Positions 1 to 7,574 of a DNA stretch of 13,910 nt are shown here, piece by piece. The position numbers were made by a program, and so were the translations under genes. Positions within the stretch are counted from its first letter, which is position 1. Every line of letters begins with the position of its first letter. The notes under the pieces are model-generated. The model saw only the letters and a program-made list of their open reading frames with translations. It was not told where the DNA came from and searched no databases. The stretch is from DATDYQ01 sp035288965. Its GTDB lineage: Archaea; Nanobdellota; Nanobdellia; SCGC-AAA011-G17; JAGVZF01. The stretch covers positions 1 through 13,910 of the forward strand of contig DATDYQ010000010.1 in the NCBI GenBank assembly GCA_035288965.1, read 5' to 3'.

Positions 1-141
1 AGTATCAGTATCACTCTTTCCACTAGTTGAAATAAGTTGATTATCAGGAGTATTGCCTCTTAAACCAGCTGAAAATCCATAAACTTGCTTCGTAATGCAT
101 TTATTAGGAATATCATTAGTTATAGTTACAGCATCAGCTGA
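1..141. repeat. terminal direct repeat, left copy (circular closure)
   Basis: These 141 bases are identical to the last 141 bases of the window. A perfect terminal repeat of exactly this length is what a short-read assembler leaves when it walks around a circular molecule; 141 is the largest default k-mer of MEGAHIT. Removing one copy gives a 13,769-bp circle. The repeat lies inside a protein-coding frame and has no inverted ends or transposase nearby, so it does not look like a transposon end. Confidence 0.9.
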
Positions 142-462
142 TGTTATTATTGTAGTAGAAGGGCTTAAAACATTTGTAAAGGTTAAGCTTCCTTTATTAA
201 AATACGGCTTTAAAACATCCATGTTACCTGTTGCTGTACTGCTATAATCAACTAAACATGTTGCAGTGGCAGCATCTTTTGCATCAATCTGTAAATTATT
301 CACATTAGCTGATGCACTAGCTCCAATATAATTTGCTGTTAATGAAACAGTATCTGTTTTTTGACAAATACTTCCAGAACAACCTGTACTAGGAGCAATT
401 GAAGCACTATTCAAAGTAAATGTTTTTAAATATGGATCTAAATTTATCTCTTTCTTGATTAG
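1..462 (-). pseudogene. surface-protein fragment, 5' part (continues across the circular junction)
   Basis: A minus-strand frame is open from 462 down to 1 and, after merging the terminal repeat, on to the stop at 13524. The translation is rich in Ser, Thr, Ala and Asn with scattered Cys (GCSGSIC, TATCLVDYS), typical of Ig-like or CARDB-like modules of archaeal surface proteins. In this frame a TGA stands just upstream (463-465). There is no ATG before the residue in GNMDVLKPYF near 220, and no ribosome site. The first ~56 nt overlap the end of the HEPN gene in another frame. I read this as the surviving 3' part of a larger secreted protein whose 5' end was lost when the MNT-HEPN side was joined to it. 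A TTG at 412-414 could start translation but has no supporting signal. Confidence 0.6.
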
Positions 463-883
463 TCATTTTATCCACAAATAAGTCAATTTCATTAATAAAT
501 TTCTCTGCAATTTGTATGGATTCTGCAACTTGATCTTTATTTATTGTAAATGTTGTGTAATATTGCTTATCAACTCTTTCCTTTTTCGCTGTGGATATTT
601 CTTTGTTATTTAACTTAAACAATTCTTTTAACAATATAATTGTAGCAGAATGGTTTTCACATTTTATACCAGTAAGATAAAATAAGGATGTTGTTTTATG
701 GTACATTGCATAATAAGCCATTGATATGGCTTCTGCATATAATTCTTGTTCTAGTAATACTTTTGCAGCCTTTAAAGAATTTTTAGATTTTTCATTATAT
801 GAAATGCTTATTTCTTTACTTGGTTCAACTATTTTTATCTTTTCCTCCTTGATTAATTGCTCAATGAATTGTATTTTCCTCAT
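407..883 (-). CDS. HEPN-domain toxin of an MNT/HEPN pair
   Basis: This 158-aa protein has the helical HEPN core: an AYYAMYHKTTSLFYLTGI helix at residues 57-73, then a conserved His (NHSA, about 78) and helices to about 135. HEPN partners of MNT nucleotidyltransferases are typically RNases held inactive by the antitoxin. The gene overlaps the upstream MNT gene by 4 nt (ATGA), so the two are co-translated. The canonical Rx4-6H RNase motif is not visible: the expected place reads R103-V-D-K-Q-Y-Y without His, so activity is uncertain. The last ~15 residues overlap the frame of the truncated surface gene and may come from a fusion at the join. Family assignment is firm; function is by family. Confidence 0.75.
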   Translation of the reverse strand: MRKIQFIEQLIKEEKIKIVEPSKEISISYNEKSKNSLKAAKVLLEQELYAEAISMAYYAMYHKTTSLFYLTGIKCENHSATIILLKELFKLNNKEISTAKKERVDKQYYTTFTINKDQVAESIQIAEKFINEIDLFVDKMTNQERDKFRSIFKNIYFE

Positions 884-1416
884 TTTATTATCCCATAGAA
901 CCTTTCTGGATTTTGTATTATTATATGGTTTTTAATTATCTCTTTTCCCAACATAGATTTGCTGTCTATTTCACCAATATCAATACTAATTTTTTCAGAT
1001 ATTTTTTGTAATTTTTGTTTGAGTTTTTGATCTTTGGTTTCTACATAAATATCTATATCGCTTCTAGCTGTTGCGGTGCCTTTTGCATAACTTCCATAAA
1101 GAATTATAAGCTCACCATTAGTAGAATCAATAAGTTCTTTTATGATCCCTCTTAATAATGTATTTTGTAAGATCTTTAATAGCTTGTAATATTCAGTTAT
1201 ATAAATATATATCTGTGCCTCAGGTGTTTCTTTTAGAAAATATTTATTGTTCTTCCCCTCTTTATTGTAATTTACAATTCCTTTCTTTTGCAATTCTTTC
1301 AATGCCCTCATAACTGTTGATGGTATTAAGTTAAGTGTATTTGCTATCTTCCTAATATGCTGTGGCTCTTTCCTGAGCAATTCAATAAGTTCTAAATAGT
1401 TGTTTTTATGCAACAT
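880..1416 (-). CDS. winged-helix MNT nucleotidyltransferase antitoxin
   Basis: This 178-aa protein has two parts. Residues 1-60 form a winged helix-turn-helix (HIRKIANTLNLIPSTVMRAL recognition region, then the wing KGIVNYNKEGKNNKYFL). Residues 90-178 form a minimal nucleotidyltransferase with the signature G108-S109-x10-D120-x-D122 (GSYAKGTATARSDID) and a possible third Asp at 146. In characterised MNT/HEPN systems the MNT protein AMPylates or sequesters its HEPN partner. The winged helix suggests that it also represses its own promoter. The ATG at 1414-1416 is supported by a TATA box 27 nt upstream, which predicts a leaderless mRNA. It is translationally coupled to the HEPN gene. Confidence 0.85.
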   Translation of the reverse strand: MLHKNNYLELIELLRKEPQHIRKIANTLNLIPSTVMRALKELQKKGIVNYNKEGKNNKYFLKETPEAQIYIYITEYYKLLKILQNTLLRGIIKELIDSTNGELIILYGSYAKGTATARSDIDIYVETKDQKLKQKLQKISEKISIDIGEIDSKSMLGKEIIKNHIIIQNPERFYGIIK

Positions 1417-1447
1417 ATGTTGTAATAATGCAACATTACTATATAAA
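1409..1447 (-). promoter_or_regulatory. promoter and candidate operator of the MNT/HEPN operon
   Basis: On the minus strand TTTATATA lies at 1447-1440, centred 27 nt before the ATG, the usual archaeal TATA-to-start-site distance. Transcription should therefore begin at or next to the start codon (leaderless). A perfect 12-bp palindrome, CAACATATGTTG (1411-1422), covers the start codon, and another GCAACAT half-site occurs at 1430-1436. Three half-sites between the TATA box and the start codon make this a good candidate binding site for the winged helix of the downstream gene. Confidence 0.5.
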
Positions 1448-1507
1448 GCTTTTGGTTTATTGTAATAATATGTCTTTATCCTCTAGTAACGAAATATTTA
1501 TAAATTA

Positions 1508-1527
1508 TATTTCCTGATAAGGAAATA
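1508..1527. other. inverted repeat in the 225-nt intergenic region
   Basis: TATTTCCT and AGGAAATA form an 8-bp stem around a GATA loop. The stretch from 1417 to 1641 holds no gene. This hairpin sits between the end of the large operon and the MNT promoter, next to a palindromic AT element (ATTTATAAAT, 1496-1505) that could act as a second, weaker TATA box. Whether it is a terminator, an operator or chance cannot be decided from sequence alone. Confidence 0.35.
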
Positions 1528-1590
1528 AGTTAAATATTTGTTAAGCAGATTAATAAGTTTAGAGAAAGAAGGATTATTACTTTATTGTTG

Positions 1591-1620
1591 AAATTTTATA
1601 AGAAGGAAAAGAAATTTAAA
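1591..1620 (-). terminator. possible T-rich terminator of the toxin operon
   Basis: Reading along the minus strand just after the last stop codon of the operon (1642), the RNA-like strand contains T-rich runs (AAATTTCTTTTCCTTC). Archaeal transcription usually ends at such tracts without a hairpin. The whole region is AT-rich, so the call is weak. Confidence 0.3.
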
Positions 1621-1641
1621 GTCATATATAACATCTCAGTT

Positions 1642-4578
1642 TTATATTTCAAATATCATCTCTTTTGAATTATCATTCTTATTGCTTTCTATAGCTTCTG
1701 ATTTTGAATCTATTTTTATGTTTATCTTATATGATCCATTAGAAATATTATCATAAGTATAAGTAAGAACTTTAGATTCTCCGGAATTTAGTTTTAAATT
1801 TTCTTTTTTGTTAATTACTATATTCTCTTTATCATCTTTAGCCAAAATAATCGTATTATTTATTTCTTCATAAAATATCCCATTTCCAATATTTTTAATT
1901 GAAACATCTGCAACTAAATTATTATTTGCATATTTAACATCTATACTCTTAGTCATAAGATTAGGAGAATATTGGTTATTTATTACTGATGATTCAGGTT
2001 TATATGGTAATACTTTAACTCTTCCCAAAATATATTCAACAATTATAACTACATCATTTGATGTTATTCCTTCATTAAAATCTACATCAGCAGCTTTTAA
2101 TTGTGTTGTATTAGTAATATTACTTCTGCCAATTATATGATTTATTGTCTTTACAATATCCAATATATTCACTTTTCCATCAGAATTAACATCGCCATAA
2201 TTAATATGTAGAACCGTTACTTTTAATTCATCTTTAATTTCATTTATACCATCACTAACTGTTATTTCTACGTTATAAATTCCACCATCTCCAATTTTTG
2301 TTTGCCATACGAATATATAATTATCCCGTACAAATCTTGAATCATTGATTGTGTATGTTAAATTATCATTATCAGGGTCGCTTGCATTAGCTACTATAGT
2401 AATAATATCGTTTTCATAAACTACAATATCGCTAATATTCTCCAGTACAGGAGGATTATTTATTTCCTCTTCTGGTTGTTCAACTGAAATAACTTTAAAA
2501 AATATATTTTTTCCATCTTTGCTTAAGCCATCATCTACTGAAATCGTAACTGAATATTCTCCAGCATCATCTTTAGAAGGTTGCCATACAAATGTGTTTC
2601 CATCCTGTTCAAATCTTTCATCACTTGTTGAATAACTTAAAGCATCATTATCATAATCAACTGCATTAAAAGTTATAGTAACATTCTCATCAGTAGTATA
2701 TTCTTTTTTTGATTCTAAATACAAGATAGGAATATTGTTTGTGTTCAATAAATAACTTACTGATTTCTTTTCATCTAAATAAGATAATTCAAATATTAGA
2801 ATATAACTTTGATCCTCTTTTTTTAGATTATTTAATGTTAAAGTATAGAAATTATCATCTTTATTTATTATTTTATTAAAACTCCCGCTATTTATCAAAT
2901 CTAAATTATGAAATAAATAATAATTAACTCCTAAATCAAAACTTTCCTGATTATAAGAATAAAAATCAAAGTTTAAAGAAGGGTTTTCATCAGCAGATAC
3001 AGGAATATCAGTTTTTACATCAAGTATATTAGTAAAAAATGAAAATTCCTTATAATTTACAGTTTCATTATCATAAATAAATTCTACATTATATCTTTGT
3101 AATCCCTCATTATTAGGGGTTTTAAATTCTGCATTATAATCTAAAACATCAGTAAAAATATCTTTTTCCCAGATTTTATTTCTTTCATTATCAAAAACAG
3201 CTAACTTTCCCCGAACTGTTTTATCTGTTAAAGGTAATAGCTGTATTTCTATATTTATTAGCTCGTTTACAGGAACATTTAAAGGCAAATCAACATTTTC
3301 TATTAAAACAGGGCTTATAGCAATATAATCAATTGAATAATTAAATTTCTTATATAATCTAAACTTGCCTTGATTACAGTCTATCACTTCTACAGGATAT
3401 ATTCTAGCTATAAAGTCATGAGTATCTTCAGTATATGAATTATCAAAATCTACTTTATAAGTTTGATTATCATTATAACAAGTTCTATTTACAAATCCAA
3501 ATTGATAAGATGGCAAATTCTCTAATGTAATATCTTCATAATCTCCAACATAATCTATTCTATAATCTGTTATGATTGTATTTACTGGGAATTTTGTTGT
3601 TCTTACTGCTACAGGCAAAACCAATTCATCAGGTTTCATATTATGAAATGTGTTTTCTGCATTTATTATTGAAAATTCATCTATATTTTCTATTTTATAA
3701 GAAGGGATTTCAAAGGTTAAATGTTTTCTGAATTTAGAATAATTTCCAACATCTTCCAAAAAATCAATATTCTGAGCTAAATTCTTCAAGAAATTATTGC
3801 AATATTCCTTTATCTTTTCCCTATCATGCTCGTGCCAATCGATAAATACCTTCTGTCTTGGATTACCATATAGAGAATAAGACTGTAATATTAAACCAAT
3901 ATAATTATTATACGAAGATTCAGATCCACCATTATAATGAAAGTTTCTTGCTTCCATAAAAATTTGTCCAAGAGTTTTTCCATTAACCAACTGGCATAAA
4001 AATGATTTTGTGAATTGTGGCGAATTAAAAGAGTTTGGAGCAATTATAGAAGCATCTTTTGCTAATCTTGAAATATAAGTATCTTCTTTTGGTAAATAAA
4101 TACCTGCATAAGGAGCATCAAACAACAATAAAGCATCTTTGTTTTCTAATTTACTTTGCCAGCTTACTAAATCTTTAGGATAAAAAGTATCTGAGTGTGA
4201 CTGAACATATAAAGAATCAACATAACCTAATGGCTCTAATATTATCAGTTCATTATCTTGTATGCTATTTAATTGATCTAAAATATCAGAGAATGTATAA
4301 CGAGAGGAGATTTCATTTTCATCATGCATGTTCCCATAAACATCATTCCTGAATTGCTCCTTTAATATTCTGGTTTTTTCATTATTATTTATATCACTTG
4401 TATAATACAAAGCATGTTTTATGTAAACAGCCTCTCTTTGTAATTGCTTTAACATGTCTATAGGAGATTCTCCAATTATTCTAGCTATAGAGGATTTTTC
4501 TTCATATGTAGTTGATGCATTTACGTTTATACCTAATAAAAATAAAATGCAAATTCCTATTATTAGTTTAGTTTTCAT
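1642..4578 (-). CDS. secreted dockerin surface protein with a toxin-type leader and a degenerate C25-like domain
   Basis: This protein has 978 aa from the ATG at 4578; an in-frame TTG at 4593 would add five residues and is less likely. In the 983-aa numbering: signal peptide 6-27, then the leader STTYEEKSSIARIIGE shared with the orphan toxins. Residues ~100-250 resemble the second half of a gingipain-type C25 peptidase: QSHS with His133, FDAPYAG at 159-164 where an active enzyme would have Cys, TLGQIF, and the closing YGNPRQKVF. Residues 620-703 and 714-795 are two cadherin-like repeats (DYDNDALSY, DPDNDNLTY). Residues 798-857 are a type I dockerin (GDVNSDGKVNILDIV and a second DVDFNEGITSNDVV loop). 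Residues 875-983 are CARDB-like. It overlaps the upstream gene by 11 nt. It probably acts outside the cell as an adhesin or scaffold; proteolysis is unlikely without the Cys. No cohesin is seen here. Confidence 0.8.
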   Translation of the reverse strand: MKTKLIIGICILFLLGINVNASTTYEEKSSIARIIGESPIDMLKQLQREAVYIKHALYYTSDINNNEKTRILKEQFRNDVYGNMHDENEISSRYTFSDILDQLNSIQDNELIILEPLGYVDSLYVQSHSDTFYPKDLVSWQSKLENKDALLLFDAPYAGIYLPKEDTYISRLAKDASIIAPNSFNSPQFTKSFLCQLVNGKTLGQIFMEARNFHYNGGSESSYNNYIGLILQSYSLYGNPRQKVFIDWHEHDREKIKEYCNNFLKNLAQNIDFLEDVGNYSKFRKHLTFEIPSYKIENIDEFSIINAENTFHNMKPDELVLPVAVRTTKFPVNTIITDYRIDYVGDYEDITLENLPSYQFGFVNRTCYNDNQTYKVDFDNSYTEDTHDFIARIYPVEVIDCNQGKFRLYKKFNYSIDYIAISPVLIENVDLPLNVPVNELINIEIQLLPLTDKTVRGKLAVFDNERNKIWEKDIFTDVLDYNAEFKTPNNEGLQRYNVEFIYDNETVNYKEFSFFTNILDVKTDIPVSADENPSLNFDFYSYNQESFDLGVNYYLFHNLDLINSGSFNKIINKDDNFYTLTLNNLKKEDQSYILIFELSYLDEKKSVSYLLNTNNIPILYLESKKEYTTDENVTITFNAVDYDNDALSYSTSDERFEQDGNTFVWQPSKDDAGEYSVTISVDDGLSKDGKNIFFKVISVEQPEEEINNPPVLENISDIVVYENDIITIVANASDPDNDNLTYTINDSRFVRDNYIFVWQTKIGDGGIYNVEITVSDGINEIKDELKVTVLHINYGDVNSDGKVNILDIVKTINHIIGRSNITNTTQLKAADVDFNEGITSNDVVIIVEYILGRVKVLPYKPESSVINNQYSPNLMTKSIDVKYANNNLVADVSIKNIGNGIFYEEINNTIILAKDDKENIVINKKENLKLNSGESKVLTYTYDNISNGSYKINIKIDSKSEAIESNKNDNSKEMIFEI
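4484..4561 (-). repeat. 78-nt leader repeat, copy in the dockerin gene
   Basis: Identical over 78 nt to 8167-8244 in the 229-aa toxin gene. It encodes the signal peptide core and the start of the mature leader. The rest of the two genes is unrelated, so the leader was copied or exchanged recently. Confidence 0.9.
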
Positions 4579-5659
4579 TTTTCTTTCTATCAATAACTTT
4601 TAATAGTGAATCTAAATCTACCTTATTATCACATTTATATAAATCTTGAAAATTTTTTATATGTGTTATGATCCATTCTTGTTTCGTAACGTCATAAGAT
4701 CGTATTAAAGAATTTAGTTTACATAAACAGGCTTCATCTTTATATTTACTATTATCACAGAATCTTGCACCATCTTTGTCACCATCTATAATTTTTTGTC
4801 CAGCTATAAACTGCAAACATTCACGTTGATTTTCATTTCTACGAGTATCATGCACATTTGTGGGATCCAAACATATGGACTCTACATTTGATGAATTGTA
4901 TTTATAATAATGGGGATAAATTTCCTCATAACATTGAAGTGCATCTAAAAAACTATTTTCTTTCCAATCATTCGTACAAAATTCTATACCTTCCTCTAAG
5001 ACTACTTTATGGGTATTTCTATTAAATTTAATTATACGCTCCCACATTTGTCCAAATTCTGCATGTCTTTTGTCACGTTCTAAAGTATCTTCCATTTCTT
5101 TTATCAAATTACCAAAAACAGCAAATAATAAAAGAAAACTTAAAGCACTGAATAAAACAAAAAAAGCTATAATTTTAACAATATTTTTCTGATTCTTTGA
5201 AAAGATATAAACTATCATATACACAAGAAGCATCATTGATACCAATACGCTAATAAAGGAACTCTTGAACATACTCAATAAAACCATATTCAAACTAAAA
5301 AACATAAGGTAAATTATTGCAAATTCAGAAAATTTACTTTTTAATTTTAATATCTTTAATATCAAAAATCCTAAAAGTATGTTAGCTAATACAATAATTA
5401 TAGGTAAAAACATCACATAGAAAATACTAGGTGAATTAGGGTAATAAAAAATGTATTTATTTGTTAGTAAAGAGATCGAAATATATAATAAATAAAACAC
5501 TATAACCCACATTAGTCTTTTCTGATTATTATAATTCGAAAAAGTTGCAAAATATCTTTTAGATGAAAGAAACATTGATAAATTCTTAAAAAACCCTAAA
5601 TTCTCAGAATTTTTATTCTCTTGATTTTTAATTTTTCTTTGCTTGTTTATTTTTTTCAT
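4568..5659 (-). CDS. YIP1-like five-helix membrane protein with Cys-rich outer domain
   Basis: This 363-aa protein has a short basic cytoplasmic N-terminus with FFKNLSMFLSSKRYF (about 23-37), then five predicted membrane helices at roughly 50-66, 80-104, 112-130, 135-153 and 162-183. The lead-in and helix count match archaeal proteins of the YIP1 family, whose role is unknown. Residues 185-363 form a soluble domain with eight Cys (228, 243, 263, 281, 301, 311, 313, 343). With an odd number of helices and a cytoplasmic N-terminus this part would lie outside and could be disulfide-bonded. It starts 35 nt after the last immunity gene and overlaps the dockerin gene by 11 nt, so it is probably in the same transcript. 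No strong ribosome site is seen. It might anchor or export operon products, but that is only a guess from position. Confidence 0.65.
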   Translation of the reverse strand: MKKINKQRKIKNQENKNSENLGFFKNLSMFLSSKRYFATFSNYNNQKRLMWVIVFYLLYISISLLTNKYIFYYPNSPSIFYVMFLPIIIVLANILLGFLILKILKLKSKFSEFAIIYLMFFSLNMVLLSMFKSSFISVLVSMMLLVYMIVYIFSKNQKNIVKIIAFFVLFSALSFLLLFAVFGNLIKEMEDTLERDKRHAEFGQMWERIIKFNRNTHKVVLEEGIEFCTNDWKENSFLDALQCYEEIYPHYYKYNSSNVESICLDPTNVHDTRRNENQRECLQFIAGQKIIDGDKDGARFCDNSKYKDEACLCKLNSLIRSYDVTKQEWIITHIKNFQDLYKCDNKVDLDSLLKVIDRKKNEN

Positions 5660-5694
5660 TTTTATCTTGGTTTGTCTTGTATTAACATCTTATT

Positions 5695-6270
5695 TTATTG
5701 ATACACACCATTCAAGTATTTCCCCTGAAAGTTACTTGGTAGGTTATCTTCTCCTAAATACTTTCTCAATTTCTGCCTTTCTTCGAGTTTTGATGAAAAT
5801 CTGTCTTTATGTATCATCATAAAAATAGCATCGTCTTCCCATTCTTCTATTAACTCGCAAGGTGCTTTGAGGAGTTTTCCACGACCGTATTTTTGGACTT
5901 CAGATTGGGTGAAGAGGTTGACGGACCAGATTCGAGACATTTGTTCTCTTTTAGTCCCCAAAGGATACATTTCATATTCATCTCCATCGCCGTCATATTC
6001 ATCTATACCATAACCGCTAACTTTCAGAACGCTATACACTTTTTTAATCAGCTTAGCAATTTCCTTCATAAATTCATCATTAAAAAGGTCAGGCAAATTT
6101 ATTTGAACTTCACCAAATGAATTGATATATACCATAATTATCCTATTAAATTTTGGAATCTCATATTGCCAGCTATTTTCAACAAATGATGGTTTTCCAG
6201 TAGTTAGGTTTTTTATCAAATTTTTATCTAAATTTTCCACTTTCTTAAAATAAAAATCTGCATCTTCCAT
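5695..6270 (-). CDS. candidate immunity protein for the 244-aa toxin
   Basis: This 191-aa protein has no signal peptide and is expected in the cytoplasm. The N-terminal ~115 residues (FYFKKVENL start, NLPDLFNDEFMKEIAKLIKK helix, then an acidic stretch DEYDGDGDEYE) are only loosely similar to the 189-aa neighbour. The next ~60 residues (IWSVNLFTQSEVQKYGRGKL onward to KLRKYLGED) are almost identical to it. It is followed by a private tail ending GVYQ. It begins 2 nt after the toxin stop, and its ribosome site (AAAGGAG, 6281-6287) lies inside the last codons of the toxin gene. That coupling and the one-to-one pairing are the reasons for calling it immunity; I recognise no named immunity family. 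Confidence 0.65.
   Translation of the reverse strand: MEDADFYFKKVENLDKNLIKNLTTGKPSFVENSWQYEIPKFNRIIMVYINSFGEVQINLPDLFNDEFMKEIAKLIKKVYSVLKVSGYGIDEYDGDGDEYEMYPLGTKREQMSRIWSVNLFTQSEVQKYGRGKLLKAPCELIEEWEDDAIFMMIHKDRFSSKLEERQKLRKYLGEDNLPSNFQGKYLNGVYQ
5825..5928 (-). repeat. 104-nt immunity-tail repeat, copy 1
   Basis: Identical to 7098-7201 over 104 nt, inside a longer similar stretch (about 5754-5930 against 7024-7203). It has about 45% G+C by hand count (47 of 104), clearly above the surrounding sequence. The upstream halves of the two genes are diverged, so the identity reflects recent homogenisation or shared transfer. Confidence 0.95.
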
Positions 6271-6272
6271 TT

Positions 6273-7007
6273 TTAATCAACTCCTTTAAATCTAATGATA
6301 TCCACTCCATGATTATTAGCATGAGTTATAATTTCGTCAGGAATTATGACATCATCTCTAAAAACAATCCTAGATTCTTTTACAACAATATCAGTATTAT
6401 CAACATTTTTTCCTACAGCTTGTCCTAATTTTGTTATCTGAGTTTTTAATGGTTCTATATTTTTAGGATCGTTAATTGTTCTCTGATTCCAATTCTTAAC
6501 TTCCTCAATAATACCTGTATTCGTTCCTTTTACCCTAGCTAATACATCAATATCCAAGTTTCCTTGTGGAACGGTCATTTGTTTAGCAATAAAAACTTCT
6601 GTGTTAGAAGTCTCTACCCATTCGACAGATCTCTTTGCTTCAGCAAAACTTCCTGGGTTATTTGCTTTTTTCAATCTGTATATCCATGAGTTTGCATCAT
6701 TTAAATCTCCCAAATCAATCCCTACATCATCCAACCTTCCAACATCTTTGATCCCTTCTGCCAGCCCATCTTGTGATATTGCTTTCGCTTTCACAATCGC
6801 TAAGTCATCAATATTAGTATCACCCAATACTTTATCAGCACCTTTGGCCATATAGATGTTATCATGAGCTGTCTTGGTAACAGCTTCAAATGCCTCATCG
6901 CCAATTATTCTTGCTACAGAGAATCTTTCCTCATATGTAGTAAGGGCATTAACTTCTATAACTAGTAAAAATAAAATGCAGATTCCGATTATCAGCTTAG
7001 TTTTCAT
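6273..7007 (-). CDS. secreted orphan toxin cassette, PD-(D/E)XK-like nuclease tip (toxin B)
   Basis: This 244-aa protein has a signal peptide at 1-21 (KLIIGICILFLLVIEVNA) and a shared pre-toxin module at ~33-95 (IIGDEAFEAVTKTAHDNIYM, then AKGADKVLGD and KAISQDGLAEGIKDVGRLDD). The variable tip follows from ~96. The tip has the layout of a PD-(D/E)XK nuclease: helix Glu123 (FAEAK), Asp152/Asp154 (LDIDVL), then E169-V-K171 in GIIEEVKNW. It ends IIRFKGVD, like the IITFKEVT end of toxin C. The gene overlaps the upstream immunity gene by 4 nt and carries the ribosome site of the next gene in its last codons. The likely role is DNA or RNA cleavage as a secreted toxin, or as a stored replacement tip for the 1463-aa protein. 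Nuclease activity is inferred from motifs; the exact fold family is not settled. Confidence 0.75.
   Translation of the reverse strand: MKTKLIIGICILFLLVIEVNALTTYEERFSVARIIGDEAFEAVTKTAHDNIYMAKGADKVLGDTNIDDLAIVKAKAISQDGLAEGIKDVGRLDDVGIDLGDLNDANSWIYRLKKANNPGSFAEAKRSVEWVETSNTEVFIAKQMTVPQGNLDIDVLARVKGTNTGIIEEVKNWNQRTINDPKNIEPLKTQITKLGQAVGKNVDNTDIVVKESRIVFRDDVIIPDEIITHANNHGVDIIRFKGVD
6761..6872 (-). repeat. 112-nt pre-toxin module repeat, copy in toxin B
   Basis: Identical to 8015-8126 in toxin C (offset 1254 bp). It encodes the stretch from the NIYMAKGADKVLGD region to SQDG. Homology continues on both sides with scattered changes, and ends toward the tip soon after GRLDD. Confidence 0.95.
6835..6899 (-). 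repeat. 65-nt homology block shared with the 1463-aa toxin, copy in toxin B
   Basis: Identical to 9487-9551. It encodes DEAFEAVTKTAHDNIYMAKG plus part of the next codons. Outside this block the 1463-aa gene and toxin B diverge sharply on the upstream side and are only weakly similar downstream. Confidence 0.95.
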
Positions 7008-7573
7008 TTTCTTATTTCATCTTCCCCTAAGTATTTTCTCAATTTTCGTCTTTCTTCATAAGTCGAGCTAAATCTGTCTTTGTGTATCATCATGAATATA
7101 GCATCGTCTTCCCATTCTTCTATTAACTCGCAAGGTGCTTTGAGGAGTTTTCCACGACCGTATTTTTGGACTTCAGATTGGGTGAAGAGGTTGACGGACC
7201 AAATCCTTAAATCCTTCATTTTGCTATTCTTAAGATCATATTCCTGTTCTGAAACCGATTCTGAATCTTCTCCATAAGCTCCAACTTTACAGAAGTTATA
7301 AACTACTTTAATTATATTGACAAAATAATGTAAATTATTAAAAATCATTGGTGGTAAGAACAATACAAGCCTATTTTCTTTATGATATAAATGAATAGAA
7401 ACCTGACCTTCATCAACAAGAAAATGATAGGACAGAAACTCTCTAAATATTTCTGATTTATTAATATCTTTTTGATTAATTTTCCTTTTAAAAGCTTTTC
7501 TTATTAATTTTATAAATTCATTTAAATTTAAAACTTTATTTATTTTGAATTCGAATACGGCTGATCCTCCCAT
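7004..7573 (-). CDS. candidate immunity protein for the 229-aa toxin
   Basis: This 189-aa protein has no signal peptide. Residues 1-~125 are distantly related to the 191-aa protein (FEFKINKV start, FLPPMIFNNLHYFVNIIKVV aligned with its NLPDLF helix). Residues ~126-183 are nearly identical to it, from RIWSVNLF to KLRKYLGED. The start lies 1 nt after the toxin C stop, with a strong ribosome site (GGAGG, 7583-7587) embedded in the toxin codons for KEV. The stop overlaps the toxin B start (ATGA). Pairing, coupling and cytoplasmic location support an immunity role; the family is not one I can name. Confidence 0.65.
   Translation of the reverse strand: MGGSAVFEFKINKVLNLNEFIKLIRKAFKRKINQKDINKSEIFREFLSYHFLVDEGQVSIHLYHKENRLVLFLPPMIFNNLHYFVNIIKVVYNFCKVGAYGEDSESVSEQEYDLKNSKMKDLRIWSVNLFTQSEVQKYGRGKLLKAPCELIEEWEDDAIFMMIHKDRFSSTYEERRKLRKYLGEDEIRK
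7098..7201 (-). repeat. 104-nt immunity-tail repeat, copy 2
   Basis: Exact partner of 5825-5928, offset 1273 bp. Recombination between the two would remove one complete tip-plus-immunity unit and leave an intact immunity frame. Confidence 0.95.
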
Positions 7574-7574
7574 A

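Noticed and set aside
1642..4578. Active C25 cysteine peptidase
   Set aside because: The position expected to hold the catalytic Cys is Pro in DAPYAG and the first half of the domain is absent.
4579..4593. TTG start adding five residues (MIERK) to the dockerin protein
   Set aside because: The ATG at 4578 begins the same MKTKLIIG leader used by toxin B, and an 11-nt overlap with the upstream gene matches the start arrangement of toxin C.
726..7277. Several plus-strand open frames of 65-84 codons (for example at 726-935, 5893-6120, 6601-6855, 7080-7277)
   Set aside because: They lie antisense to well-supported minus-strand genes, have no ribosome sites or recognisable domains, and their composition mirrors the gene on the other strand. 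Two of them fall in the repeated blocks only because the sense genes are repeated.
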